64,000 nucleotides of DNA from positions 62,001 through 126,000 of the forward strand of contig NZ_JAGTUF010000003.1 in assembly GCF_018224925.1 (NCBI RefSeq), read 5' to 3'. Source of the DNA: Magnetospirillum sulfuroxidans (lineage in GTDB: Bacteria; Pseudomonadota; Alphaproteobacteria; Rhodospirillales; Magnetospirillaceae). This document shows positions 28,522 through 40,058 of the stretch, one piece after another (positions within the stretch are counted from its first letter, which is position 1; each line of letters starts with the position of its first letter). Below the pieces are notes generated by a model. It was not told the DNA's origin. It searched no databases and saw only the letters and a program-made list of their open reading frames with translations. The position numbers were made by a program, and so were the translations under genes.

Positions 28522-30210
28522 ATGGGTCTTCGCCAGAAATTCGTCTTGATCGTCGCGATGGGGATTTGCGCCTTCGGCACATTGTTTTCCCTGGCGTTGC
28601 TGGAACAGCGTCAAGCGGTTATCGACGCATATGTCGCGCGCAATCGGAGCGTGGTGACCATGGCCATCTCGCTGTTGCAACAGATCGAACAGCGTCACCA
28701 AGCCGGTGAATTCAGTCTGGCGCACGCACAGGATCTGGCCAAGGAGACCATTGGTCATCTGCGCTATGATGGCGGTGAATATTTGTTTGTCACCACTCAG
28801 GCGGGTGAATTTCTGCTGAACCCGCAGCGGCCCGAGTTGGAGGGGCGTGCGGTGGCCAGCCTGGCCATGGCGGCGGGCGCCGATCTGGGGGCATTGCTGG
28901 CGGCGGCGGTTGAAAAAGGCGAAGGGGTGGCCCGCTATCGGTTCACCCGTATTCCCGGCGGCAAGCCTCTGGACAAGATTTCCTATGCGCGGCTGTATGC
29001 CCCGTGGGGCTGGATGATCGGCACCGGCATCTATGTCGAGGACGCCGAGGCCGCCTATGGCAAAAGCGCGTGGCGCCTGGCCGTGGTCGCCACCCCGGTG
29101 GGATTATTGCTGATTGCCGCCATTTTCTGGTTGGCCCGTTCGGTGGCCGGACCGCTGCGCGATCTGTCGTTGGTGGTTCAAGACATCGAAAGTCACCGTT
29201 TTCGCGGGACCGTCCCCCATACCGGACGTGGCGATGAATTGGGCCAATTGGCGCGGGCGGTGTATTCCCTGCACCATGTCTCGGAAATGGAAGACGAAGT
29301 CCGCCGAACCCGCGAACTGATCGCCACGGTGTTCGATGCCAGCCACGAGGCGGTGCTGATTTCCGATCGCTACGGCACCATCGTTCAGGCCAGCGCCGCT
29401 TTGTGCCGGATCAGCGGCTATGGCGCCGACGCCTTGATTGGGCAAAAGGCGTCGATTTTGCGCTCTGGCCATCATGACGAGGCTTTCTTCGCCGATCTAT
29501 GGCAGGCGTTGTTGCATGGCGAGGGATGGGAAGGCGATGTCTGGAACCGTCGCGCCAATGGCGAGGTTTTCGTGGTGCATCAGCGCATTTCGGCCATCCG
29601 CGACAATGACGGCACCATCATTAATTTCGTCGCGGTCATGCACGATGTGGTCGAGAAGAGCCGGCGCCAGAAGGGGCAGCGTTATCTGCCGCTGCACGAT
29701 CCCTTGACCAATCTGGGCGATCGCACGTTGCTGTCCGAACATTTGGCGCGGGTGCTGTCGCAAGCGATCCGCAATGGTCGGCCTTTGGCCTTGCTGGTCA
29801 TTGATCTGGACGGCTTCGCCAAGCTTAACGCCGCCATCGGCATGGTTGCCGGGGACGAGGTGTTGCGCTTCGTCGCCTTGCGCTTGATGAAGGTGGTTCG
29901 CTCCGCCGATATCGTCGCCCGCCTGGGGGGAGATGATTTCGCCGTGGTGATGGAGGAATTTTGCGGTATCGACGAAATCCGCGCGGTGGCGACGCGTCTG
30001 GTCGAAGCCATGCGCGCGCCGGTGATCATCGACGGCCGGCAGGTCGAGATCACGGTTTCGGTGGGGATCGCCTTGGCGCCGCAGGATGGGCGGGGCGAAA
30101 GCCCGTTGTTGAAAGCCGCCCGCGCCGCCCTGGCCGAGGTCAAGGCCGGGGGCGGCGATGGTTTCGCCATGGCCTCGGGCGTGGGTGCAATCAGGGCGGC
30201 GCTGGTTTAA
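28522..30210 (+). CDS. membrane sensor diguanylate cyclase: Cache-PAS-GGDEF
   Basis: A protein of 562 residues. A transmembrane helix lies at 7-27. A single Cache domain follows with YDGGEYLFVTTQAGEFLLNP and YAPWGWMIGTGIYVEDAE, closely like the chemoreceptor at 17.2-18.9 kb. Then come a second helix near 195-215, a HAMP-like linker, a PAS domain (IATVFDASHEAVLISD, CRISGYGADALIGQ), and a GGDEF domain whose active-site sequence is GGDDF. Asp in the fourth position is tolerated in some active cyclases, so activity is likely but not certain. AGGGG precedes the ATG. The last 20 bp overlap the convergent esterase gene. Confidence 0.87.
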   Translation: MGLRQKFVLIVAMGICAFGTLFSLALLEQRQAVIDAYVARNRSVVTMAISLLQQIEQRHQAGEFSLAHAQDLAKETIGHLRYDGGEYLFVTTQAGEFLLNPQRPELEGRAVASLAMAAGADLGALLAAAVEKGEGVARYRFTRIPGGKPLDKISYARLYAPWGWMIGTGIYVEDAEAAYGKSAWRLAVVATPVGLLLIAAIFWLARSVAGPLRDLSLVVQDIESHRFRGTVPHTGRGDELGQLARAVYSLHHVSEMEDEVRRTRELIATVFDASHEAVLISDRYGTIVQASAALCRISGYGADALIGQKASILRSGHHDEAFFADLWQALLHGEGWEGDVWNRRANGEVFVVHQRISAIRDNDGTIINFVAVMHDVVEKSRRQKGQRYLPLHDPLTNLGDRTLLSEHLARVLSQAIRNGRPLALLVIDLDGFAKLNAAIGMVAGDEVLRFVALRLMKVVRSADIVARLGGDDFAVVMEEFCGIDEIRAVATRLVEAMRAPVIIDGRQVEITVSVGIALAPQDGRGESPLLKAARAALAEVKAGGGDGFAMASGVGAIRAALV

Positions 30211-32029
30211 CGCCGTCGCCGTCCACCTTGTCCCAAAGTGTCCGGCAATGGGCATCGGCGGCGAGACGGGCGGTCATCACCGGGGCGCGGCCGTCGCCGT
30301 TCCAGACCAGCGCTTCGCCGCTTTGGCCATAGGGCCGCCAGGCGCCGGGCGGGCTGAGGTCACGGGCGAAGCCGGTCCAGGCCTTGCCCATGGCCTTGGC
30401 CAAGTGGTGATTGGCGGCGGGGACCGGAAGAACGCCGTTAAATTCAGCCGTGGTTACATCCAGCGTGTTGAAGACAAAGGCTAATTCATCGCCATGGCAG
30501 ACCATGCCATTGGCCGGGGTGCAGGCTTGGCTGCCGCTTCCCGCCAGCAGGTCGAAGAGGGGCGGTTGGGTAAAGGAATAGGCATAGACCGGCTGCCGCG
30601 GCGCTTGGGTCAAGGCCCGGTTGGCGCTGCGCAGATTGGCGCAGATGAAGGTGTCGTCGCCGCTGACCGCGGCCATGGCTTGGGCGGCGGCGTTATAAAA
30701 ATCCGTGCCCTTCAGGCTGCGGACGGCATAGGGGGTTTGCCCGCGCGCATCGTTGAAGGCGGTGATGCGGGCCAGGCCATCGACGCCATAAAGGGCGGCG
30801 ATGGCGCCGTCATACCAGCGGGTGTTCATCATCGAGGCTTTTGCCCCGGTGGCGAGGCACTGGGCTGCCTCGGCGGGATTGGGGTTGACCTCGCCATGAT
30901 TGGAAGCGAAGGCGGCGCAGGCAATGCCGGCGAACAACACTCCCTCGTTGCCGTTCATGCCGAAGATAAAGGGCTTGGGATGGGCCAGGTTCTGGGGCGT
31001 GTAACCGTTCAGCGGTTGGCCGCTGACCAGGGTTGCGTCGATCACCGGCCCCCAAGGCATGGATTGCAGAAAGCCGACATCGGCCTCGTTTTGAAGGCGG
31101 TTCAGTTCGTAGACATTGGCGGCGCGGAACACTTGGCGCAGGGAATAATCTTGCAGGTTGGCGAAGCTGGGGAGACAGTCCTGCGGCGCGACGGCGGCGC
31201 CGCAAAGCGCGTCGATGAATTCCTGACCATTGGCCGAGGCTTCGGCCGGCACAGGATAAAGCACGCCCATGGGGTTGCTTTCCATGATCGAGGCGCGAAA
31301 CAGCGGCCCCGAGGACGGAATGGCGAAGTGATGCAATCCCACCGACATGGCCCCGGCGCTTTCGCCGAACACGGTGACTTTGTCGGGATCGCCGCCGAAG
31401 GCGGCGGCGTTGGTCTTGACCCAACTCAGGGCGGCTTGCTGGTCCATCAGTCCGAGATTGCCGGGAATGGGGTGTTCAAGCATGCCGCCCGCAGCCTTGT
31501 CGGCGAACAGGAAGCCCAGGCTGCCGAGGCGGTAATTCACCGTCACCACCACGACCGGCCCCATGGCCGCCAGGGCGGCGCCGTCATAAGTGGCCAGCGA
31601 TCCCGCCCCCGAGGTGAACGAGCCGCCATGGATAAAGACCATCACCGGCAGGGCCGTCTTGCCGCCGATTGCGCTTTTGGGGGTCCAGACATTGAGAGTC
31701 AGGCAATCCTCGTCCCCTTGCAGGGTGATGCCGTCGGCAGCGTATTGCGGGCAGATGGCGCCGAACTCCACCGCCGGTCGCTCGCCGCTCCATCCTTGGG
31801 GGGGGCGTGGCGGCATCCACCGCAGATTATTGGCGGGAGTGGGCGGACTGGCGTAGGGCAGGCCCTTATAGACGAAGATGTCATCGGCCTTGGCCGAGAC
31901 CATGCCGCACAGCGCACCCTCAGCGATGGTGGTCGTCGAGCCTGGGGCGCACGCTTTAGGGGCGGTTTCCGCCGCGGCCGGAAGAGCCACAAGCAAGAAT
32001 GTCGCGGCGAAGACCGAAAATATTTTCAT
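30191..32029 (-). CDS. exported type B carboxylesterase
   Basis: A protein of 612 residues with a signal peptide (FSVFAATFLLVALPAAAE). It is an alpha/beta-hydrolase of the carboxylesterase/lipase type B family: GDEDCLTLNVWTP, the oxyanion hole FIHGGSF, nucleophile motif GESAGAMSV and NGNEGVLF near the acid residue; the catalytic histidine is probably in the C-terminal AANHHLAKA. The substrate cannot be told. A GTG at 32032 directly before the chosen ATG is an alternative start with better spacing to GGAG. It is preceded by a strong hairpin separating it from metH. Confidence 0.9.
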   Translation of the reverse strand: MKIFSVFAATFLLVALPAAAETAPKACAPGSTTTIAEGALCGMVSAKADDIFVYKGLPYASPPTPANNLRWMPPRPPQGWSGERPAVEFGAICPQYAADGITLQGDEDCLTLNVWTPKSAIGGKTALPVMVFIHGGSFTSGAGSLATYDGAALAAMGPVVVVTVNYRLGSLGFLFADKAAGGMLEHPIPGNLGLMDQQAALSWVKTNAAAFGGDPDKVTVFGESAGAMSVGLHHFAIPSSGPLFRASIMESNPMGVLYPVPAEASANGQEFIDALCGAAVAPQDCLPSFANLQDYSLRQVFRAANVYELNRLQNEADVGFLQSMPWGPVIDATLVSGQPLNGYTPQNLAHPKPFIFGMNGNEGVLFAGIACAAFASNHGEVNPNPAEAAQCLATGAKASMMNTRWYDGAIAALYGVDGLARITAFNDARGQTPYAVRSLKGTDFYNAAAQAMAAVSGDDTFICANLRSANRALTQAPRQPVYAYSFTQPPLFDLLAGSGSQACTPANGMVCHGDELAFVFNTLDVTTAEFNGVLPVPAANHHLAKAMGKAWTGFARDLSPPGAWRPYGQSGEALVWNGDGRAPVMTARLAADAHCRTLWDKVDGDGVKPAPP

Positions 32030-32042
32030 CACGGTTCAGGCT

Positions 32043-32077
32043 CCATCCTTGCGCGGTTCCGCGCAAGGATGGTTTTT
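32043..32077 (+). terminator. perfect 13-bp hairpin between metH and the esterase gene
   Basis: A 13-bp perfect stem, CCATCCTTGCGCG and its complement, encloses GTTC. On the plus strand it is followed by TTTTT, although no plus-strand gene ends here. On the minus strand it lies 80 bp after the metH stop without a T tract and just before the esterase start. It may stop metH transcription by another route or shape the esterase leader. Confidence 0.5.
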
Positions 32078-32154
32078 GGCGTCACGCCTGACAAGGTTTA
32101 AAGTGTTTAACTCCGACAAATATTCAACCGAGCCGGTTCATGCGCCGGGCGGGA

Positions 32155-35631
<3,477 letters not shown>

Positions 35632-35638
35632 TTTGTCC

Positions 35639-36517
35639 TCAGATCGCCTTGGGGCGAACGCCCAGGATGTGGCTGATAGCGTAGGCTAGATCGGCGCGGT
35701 TAAGCGTATAGAAATGAAAATCGGTGACGCCGTCGGCGGCCAGGGCGCGACATTGCTCGGCGGCCACGGTGGCGGCGACCAGACGACGGGTTTCCGGGTC
35801 GTTGTCGAGCCCTTCGAACAATTGCGCCATCCAGGCCGGCACCGAGGCGCCGCAAGCGGCCGAGAATTTCTGCACCTGGGAAAAATTGGTCACCGGCAGA
35901 ATGCCGGGCAGCACCGGCACGGTGACGCCGGCGGCGCGGACCCGATCCATGAAGCGGCGATAGACATCGACATCGAAGAAATACTGGCTGATCGCCCGCG
36001 TTGCCCCGGCATCGATCTTGCGCTTCAGGTTGTCCAGATCAAAACCGGCATTGGGGGCGTCGGGATGCATTTCCGGGTAAGCGGCGACCGAGATCTCGAA
36101 ATCGTTGATCCGCTTCAAGCCCTTGACCAGATCGACGGCATAGGCATAGCCGCCGGGGGTGGGCTGATAGGAGCCGGCCCCTTCCGGCGCGTCGCCGCGC
36201 AAGGCGACGATATGGCGGATGCCTTCATCCCAGTAGCGGCGGGCGATGTCGTCCACTTCACCTTGGGAATGGCCAACGCAAGTCAGATGCGCCGCCGGCT
36301 TCAAGGTGCTTTCACGGGCGATGCGGACCACGGTGTCGTGGGTGCGTTCCCGGGTGGTGCCGCCGGCGCCATAGGTGACCGAGACGAAGCTGGGCCCCAA
36401 GGGCTCCAGGCGTTTGACGCATTCCCACAGGGTTTCTTGCATCTTCTCGGTCTTGGGCGGGAAGAATTCGAACGAAACACTGACCGGCTTGGTCAAGGCG
36501 GCGATGGGCAGGTTCAC
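35639..36517 (-). CDS. metF: 5,10-methylenetetrahydrofolate reductase MetF
   Basis: A flavoprotein of 292 residues that makes the methyl-tetrahydrofolate used by MetH. Family segments are VSFEFFPPKT, FVSVTYGAGGTTRERT, LRGDAPEG, AISQYFFDVDVYRRF and DFHFYTLNRADL. The start is a GTG at 36517, overlapping the upstream stop as GTGA, with AGGAGAG five bases before; an in-frame ATG 36 bp upstream is rejected on this ground. It is the middle gene of the three-gene operon arsR-methyltransferase/metF/metH. Confidence 0.95.
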   Translation of the reverse strand: MNLPIAALTKPVSVSFEFFPPKTEKMQETLWECVKRLEPLGPSFVSVTYGAGGTTRERTHDTVVRIARESTLKPAAHLTCVGHSQGEVDDIARRYWDEGIRHIVALRGDAPEGAGSYQPTPGGYAYAVDLVKGLKRINDFEISVAAYPEMHPDAPNAGFDLDNLKRKIDAGATRAISQYFFDVDVYRRFMDRVRAAGVTVPVLPGILPVTNFSQVQKFSAACGASVPAWMAQLFEGLDNDPETRRLVAATVAAEQCRALAADGVTDFHFYTLNRADLAYAISHILGVRPKAI

Positions 36518-37458
36518 GCAAGCTCTCCTATCTTTTTCTTTTCGGCGCTCCACAGCACCACGGTCAATGGCTTGCCCGGCAACATCACCGGCGCGGCGCA
36601 GGTCAGCCCGGCGGCGGCGAACCAGCCCTGCACTTCCGCGTCGGCAAAGCCCAGGCGGCGGTGGGCGTGCTGGTCACGCAATATTTCCAGATCGTGCGGG
36701 GCGAAATCCACCACCAGCAGCAAGCCGCCGGGGCGCAGGATGCGCGCGGCCTCGGCCACCACCACGGCCGGATCGGTGGCATAATGCAGCACCTGATGAA
36801 TGGTCACCACGTCGGCGCATTCGGCGGTCAGCGGCACCTGGGTGATGTCGCCCTGGCGGATCATGCAATGGCGCAGATCGGCTTTTTCCAAATTGGCGCG
36901 GGCGATGTCGAGCATTTCCCGCGACAAGTCGATGCCGATGCCGCGTTCGATCGCCGGAGCCAGTATTTCCAACACCCGGCCGGTGCCGGTCCCCAGATCG
37001 ACAAGATCGGCGACGGCGCGGCCTTGAATGGCCGAAAGCAAAGCCCGCTCGACCTCGGATTGGTCCACATGCAACGAACGCAATTGCCCCCAGTCGCGGG
37101 CGTTGACGGTGAAATAATCCTGGGCGCGGGCGGCACGGGCGGCGCGGATGGCATCCAGGCGCGATTGATCCAGGCTCAACATGGGGTCGTCGGCGGGCAG
37201 CATGGACAGCAAACGGTGGGCGAGGTCGGCCCCCGCGCCTTTGGCGGCGACGCGGTAAAACACCCAGGCGCCTTCGGGAAAGCGATCCAGCAAGCCGGAT
37301 TCACACATCAACTTAAGGTGACGCGAGACACGGGGTTGGCTTTGCCCCAAAATATGGGTCAATTCGGATACCGTCAGGTCGCCAAGGGCCAAAAGCCGCA
37401 GCAGACGCAAACGCGTCGGCTCCGCCGCTGCCCGTAATGCTGTTAAGATGGCGTCCAC
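36514..37458 (-). CDS. ArsR-family regulator fused to SAM-dependent methyltransferase
   Basis: A protein of 314 residues. Residues 1-85 are an ArsR winged helix (AAEPTRLRLLRLLALGDLTVSELTHILGQSQPRVSRHLKLM). Residues about 140-290 are a class I methyltransferase fold with the SAM-binding motif DLGTGTGRVLEIL and later VVTIHQVLHYATDP. No cysteine metal site of classic ArsR sensors is seen. Heading the metF-metH operon, the fused domain more likely senses S-adenosylmethionine or S-adenosylhomocysteine and represses the operon through the palindrome 26 bp upstream. Whether the enzyme part is active is unknown. Confidence 0.88.
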   Translation of the reverse strand: MDAILTALRAAAEPTRLRLLRLLALGDLTVSELTHILGQSQPRVSRHLKLMCESGLLDRFPEGAWVFYRVAAKGAGADLAHRLLSMLPADDPMLSLDQSRLDAIRAARAARAQDYFTVNARDWGQLRSLHVDQSEVERALLSAIQGRAVADLVDLGTGTGRVLEILAPAIERGIGIDLSREMLDIARANLEKADLRHCMIRQGDITQVPLTAECADVVTIHQVLHYATDPAVVVAEAARILRPGGLLLVVDFAPHDLEILRDQHAHRRLGFADAEVQGWFAAAGLTCAAPVMLPGKPLTVVLWSAEKKKIGELA

Positions 37459-37483
37459 ATCAATCCTCGCTCAAATCAAGAAA

Positions 37484-37503
37484 CATATAAACATATCTTT
37501 ATG
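37484..37503 (-). promoter_or_regulatory. candidate operator of the metF-metH operon
   Basis: The 20-bp site CATATAAACATATCTTTATG contains arms ATAAA and TTTAT around cATATc, an AT-rich palindrome in GC-rich surroundings, 26 bp before the ATG of the ArsR-fusion gene. It resembles operators known for ArsR-type regulators of methionine and SAH genes in proteobacteria. Auto-regulation is inferred. Confidence 0.55.
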
Positions 37504-37719
37504 CGAAGAGGAAGGGCGGAATCGGGTTTCGCCACGACAGGAGTGTGGTTTTTTTGCAACATTGCCGAATTAGGAAAAAATCTTTGGTTTTGTGCCCACT
37601 GGTCTTTCGGTCAGGACTGTGTTACCTCCATTAGTGCAGGGATACCGCACGGGTGGAGTCCCGCAGCTTGAATTCTTCGGGTGCGCCCGCTCATTGGTTT
37701 GGTCTCGATTAAAGGCAGG

Positions 37720-38481
37720 ATGTCAGTCTTGAAGCACAGCTCCATCGCCGCACGCCTCGCCGCGTCTCTCATCGCCGTTGCCCTGGTTGCCGGTTGCGCC
37801 ACTCCGCCCCCCGCTGACGATAAGGAAGCGATGGCCGATTGGACGCAGACCAATGACCCGTTGGAGCCGATGAATCGGGCGATTTTCGATTTCAACCTGG
37901 CCATCGACAAGGCGGTGCTGAAGCCGGTGGCGCAAGGCTATCGCTGGGCCATGCCGCAATATGGCAAGGATCGTGTGCGCGATTTCCTCCGCAACCTGCG
38001 CGCTCCGGTGGTGTTCGTCAACGACGTGTTGCAGGGCGAGCCTGACCGCGCCATGCAGACGCTGATGCGCTTTGCCTTTAATACCGGCTTTGGCATTGGC
38101 GGTCTGATCGACGTGGCCGAGCCCGGTGGCATCCCTTATCACGACGAGGATTTCGGCCAGACTTTCGCGGTCTGGGGCATTGGTGAAGGCCCGTATCTGG
38201 TGCTGCCGATCCTGGGTCCGTCCAACCCGCGTGATGGCGTCGGTATCGCCACCGAATGGTTGGTCGATCCGTTCAATCTGTACATGGATCACATCGACCG
38301 CTCTTGGCCGGTCTGGACCCGCGCCGGCGTTTCTGGCCTGGAAAAGCGCGAGCGTCTGCTCGATACCTTGGATGAAATCGAGCGTTCGTCGCTGGATTAT
38401 TACTCGGCCCTGCGCTCGACCTATCGACAGAATCGTAATGCCGAGGTCAAGAATTCGCTCAATCCGACGGGAATTCGTTAA
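37720..38481 (+). CDS. mlaA: MlaA (VacJ) phospholipid-transport lipoprotein
   Basis: A protein of 253 residues with lipobox VAGC and the lipidated Cys26. The MlaA domain follows: NDPLEPMNRAIFDFNLAIDK, VRDFLRNLRAPVVFVNDVLQG and GEGPYLVLPILGPSNPRDGVG. It sits in the outer membrane and passes mislocalised phospholipids to MlaC. The ATG at 37720 begins the lipoprotein signal, with AAAGG just upstream; an in-frame start at 37681 would spoil the signal. It is followed after three bases by mlaC. The Mla ABC transporter genes are not here. Confidence 0.94.
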   Translation: MSVLKHSSIAARLAASLIAVALVAGCATPPPADDKEAMADWTQTNDPLEPMNRAIFDFNLAIDKAVLKPVAQGYRWAMPQYGKDRVRDFLRNLRAPVVFVNDVLQGEPDRAMQTLMRFAFNTGFGIGGLIDVAEPGGIPYHDEDFGQTFAVWGIGEGPYLVLPILGPSNPRDGVGIATEWLVDPFNLYMDHIDRSWPVWTRAGVSGLEKRERLLDTLDEIERSSLDYYSALRSTYRQNRNAEVKNSLNPTGIR

Positions 38482-38484
38482 GTC

Positions 38485-39105
38485 ATGCTTGATAGGCGGA
38501 ATTTTTTGTTGAGTGCGGCCACGGTCGCCTTGGCCCTGCGTGCTCCCGCCGTTTGGGCGGCGGCCGCCGATGGCGAATCCCGCAAGTTCATTCAGAATCT
38601 GGCCGATACCGCCATGAAAACGGTGGCGGTCAAGGATCTGTCCGACGCGGAGCGGGCGGCGCGGTTTCGCTCGCTGTTCGTCAACACCTTTGACCTACCG
38701 GAAATCAGCAAGCTGGTGCTGGGGCGGTTTTGGCGTCCGGCGACGGCGGAACAGCGGACTGAGTTCCAGAAATTGTTCGAGGATATCCAGGTCTATACCT
38801 GGACCCGGCGGTTCAAGGAATATTCAGGCGAAACCCTGGATATTTCCAGCGTCGAGACCGATGTCAGCGGTGATGCCGTGGTGGTCTCGCAGATTCGCCG
38901 GCAGAGCTTGGGCCCCATCAATGTATCGTGGCGGGTTCGCCAGGACGGCGCCACCTTCCGCGTTGTCGATATCATCGTCGAGGGGGCGTCGATGATCGTC
39001 ACCTACCGCTCGGATTATAGCGGTGTGCTGTCCAGTCACGGCGGCAAGCTTGACGGCTTGCTGGAGGTCATGCGCGACAAGGTCGGTCAGATCAAGGTTT
39101 CCTAG
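38485..39105 (+). CDS. mlaC: MlaC periplasmic phospholipid-binding protein
   Basis: A protein of 206 residues with an N-terminal signal containing a twin-arginine-like DRRNFLLS. The domain shows FIQNLADTAMKTVA, FRSLFVNTFDLPEISKLVLGRFWR and SWRVRQDGATFRVVDIIVEGASMIVTYRSDY, all typical of the Tgt2/MlaC family. It shuttles phospholipids between MlaA and the inner-membrane transporter. It forms a two-gene operon with mlaA, ending at a clear terminator. Confidence 0.94.
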   Translation: MLDRRNFLLSAATVALALRAPAVWAAAADGESRKFIQNLADTAMKTVAVKDLSDAERAARFRSLFVNTFDLPEISKLVLGRFWRPATAEQRTEFQKLFEDIQVYTWTRRFKEYSGETLDISSVETDVSGDAVVVSQIRRQSLGPINVSWRVRQDGATFRVVDIIVEGASMIVTYRSDYSGVLSSHGGKLDGLLEVMRDKVGQIKVS

Positions 39106-39131
39106 GCCCTGCTTGCCACGGAACAGAGATA

Positions 39132-39168
39132 AAAAGCCCGGTGAGTTCCGCTCATCGGGCTTTTCTTT
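39132..39168 (+). terminator. rho-independent terminator after mlaC
   Basis: AAAAGCCCGGTGAG and its near complement CTCATCGGGCTTTT form a long stem with a TTCCG loop, ending in TTTTCTTT, 27 bp after the mlaC stop. Confidence 0.9.
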
Positions 39169-39187
39169 GTTCTGGCGTCGGCATTAG

Positions 39188-39302
39188 AGCGCCGAGCGTT
39201 AAATCAAGCGCCTGTAGGATTGCTTCGCAAATGGGCTATCGCCCAAACCCATCCGGGGCGGCAGCCCCGTCACGAAGTGATCTTGATTTAACGCTCGGCG
39301 CT
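39188..39302. repeat. 115-bp palindromic element with nested hairpins
   Basis: Perfect 21-bp inverted arms lie at 39188-39208 and 39282-39302 (left arm AGCGCCGAGCGTTAAATCAAG minus its last base fits within 20 letters as AGCGCCGAGCGTTAAATCAA). Between them are four small hairpins: TTGCttcGCAA, TGGGCtatcGCCCA, CGGGGCggcaGCCCCG and TCACgaaGTGA. The right arm ends one base before the stop codon of the PilZ gene. This looks like a mobile or REP-like intergenic repeat; copy number cannot be judged here. Confidence 0.7.
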
Positions 39303-39650
39303 TTAGTAACCGTAAGGCCGGTCCCCCCACAGCAGGGTGGCGACGTGGCGGCTGACCATCTTCATCAGGTCATAGGACGGGCGCACGAATTGCACCGCCA
39401 CCCATTCCGGGGTGATGGCGCGGATATCGGCCTTGCCCTTGGCGCAGCGCATGTCGGGCCAATGCTGAGAGGCCATTTCGAACTCCAAGACCTCGCCCTT
39501 CCAGGTGCGGCGGCCGGGCGGCAAGGTGAGCTTCATGCCGCCGATGGAGATATCCAGAACCTGGATTTCGCTGTCTTCCATGCGGATGATCAGGCCGGTC
39601 CCAGGGTGGCGGTCATCGAAACGGCGGTCATTGCTGCTCTTTTTGATCAT
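39303..39650 (-). CDS. PilZ-domain protein
   Basis: A protein of 115 residues that is a single PilZ domain. The cyclic-di-GMP-binding motifs are visible: an arginine motif at RRFDDR near residues 9-14 and DISIGG (DxSxxG) near residue 33. It probably relays cyclic-di-GMP levels to a partner protein. No strong ribosome site precedes the ATG. The stop codon touches the palindromic element. It stands alone between mlaC and tRNA-Ala. Confidence 0.82.
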   Translation of the reverse strand: MIKKSSNDRRFDDRHPGTGLIIRMEDSEIQVLDISIGGMKLTLPPGRRTWKGEVLEFEMASQHWPDMRCAKGKADIRAITPEWVAVQFVRPSYDLMKMVSRHVATLLWGDRPYGY

Positions 39651-39742
39651 CTGGACTATCCATTTGGCCCGGGGCGACGATGGATATTAGCTTGGCCAGC
39701 CTGATCGCGCCACCATGGATAAAAGAAAGCAAGGCGGGGTGC

Positions 39743-39771
39743 TTGACAGCCCCGCTGCCTTACCATACTTT
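39743..39771 (+). promoter_or_regulatory. sigma-70 promoter of tRNA-Ala
   Basis: A consensus TTGACA (39743-39748) is followed after 17 bases by TACTTT (39766-39771), 12 bp before the first base of the tRNA. The -35 box lies between GCGGGG and CCCCGC, which form an inverted repeat. Confidence 0.7.
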
Positions 39772-39783
39772 CCCCACCTCGTT

Positions 39784-39859
39784 GGGGCCGTAGCTCAGAT
39801 GGGAGAGCGCCGCAATCGCACTGCGGAGGTCAGGGGTTCGATTCCCCTCGGCTCCACCA
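39784..39859 (+). tRNA. tRNA-Ala (anticodon CGC)
   Basis: A 76-nt cloverleaf including encoded CCA. The acceptor GGGGCCG pairs with CGGCTCC with one G-U, the D arm is GCTC/GAGC, the anticodon stem CCGCA/TGCGG encloses ATCGCAC with anticodon CGC, and the T arm is AGGGG-TTCGATT-CCCCT. It reads GCG. The integrase remnant just downstream indicates it served as an attachment site. Confidence 0.95.
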
Positions 39860-39894
39860 ATCCCATGACGCCATTGAAATAGATGGCAAAAATC

Positions 39895-39924
39895 AACAAG
39901 CCGGTGATTCGTCACCGGCTTGTT
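39895..39924 (+). terminator. terminator hairpin of tRNA-Ala
   Basis: A perfect 13-bp stem, AACAAGCCGGTGA with its complement, encloses TTCG, 36 bp after the tRNA. Only a short T-rich end follows (CTTGTTCC). Confidence 0.65.
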
Positions 39925-40058
39925 CCATTTCCACGCCCCACATCGACATCCCGACACCTCCCGCAAACCCGCAGAAATCCTCGGGTTCACGCTGTCCGGA
40001 CTGTCACACAACCCTGTCACACAGACCCCGGACCCGGCGCCCACAACGCCGCCGCCCC

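Noticed and set aside
37459..37640. Possible SAM riboswitch before the metF-metH operon or before mlaA
   Set aside because: No SAM-II or SAM/SAH riboswitch-like pseudoknot pattern could be made out. The palindrome and ArsR-fusion explain regulation better.
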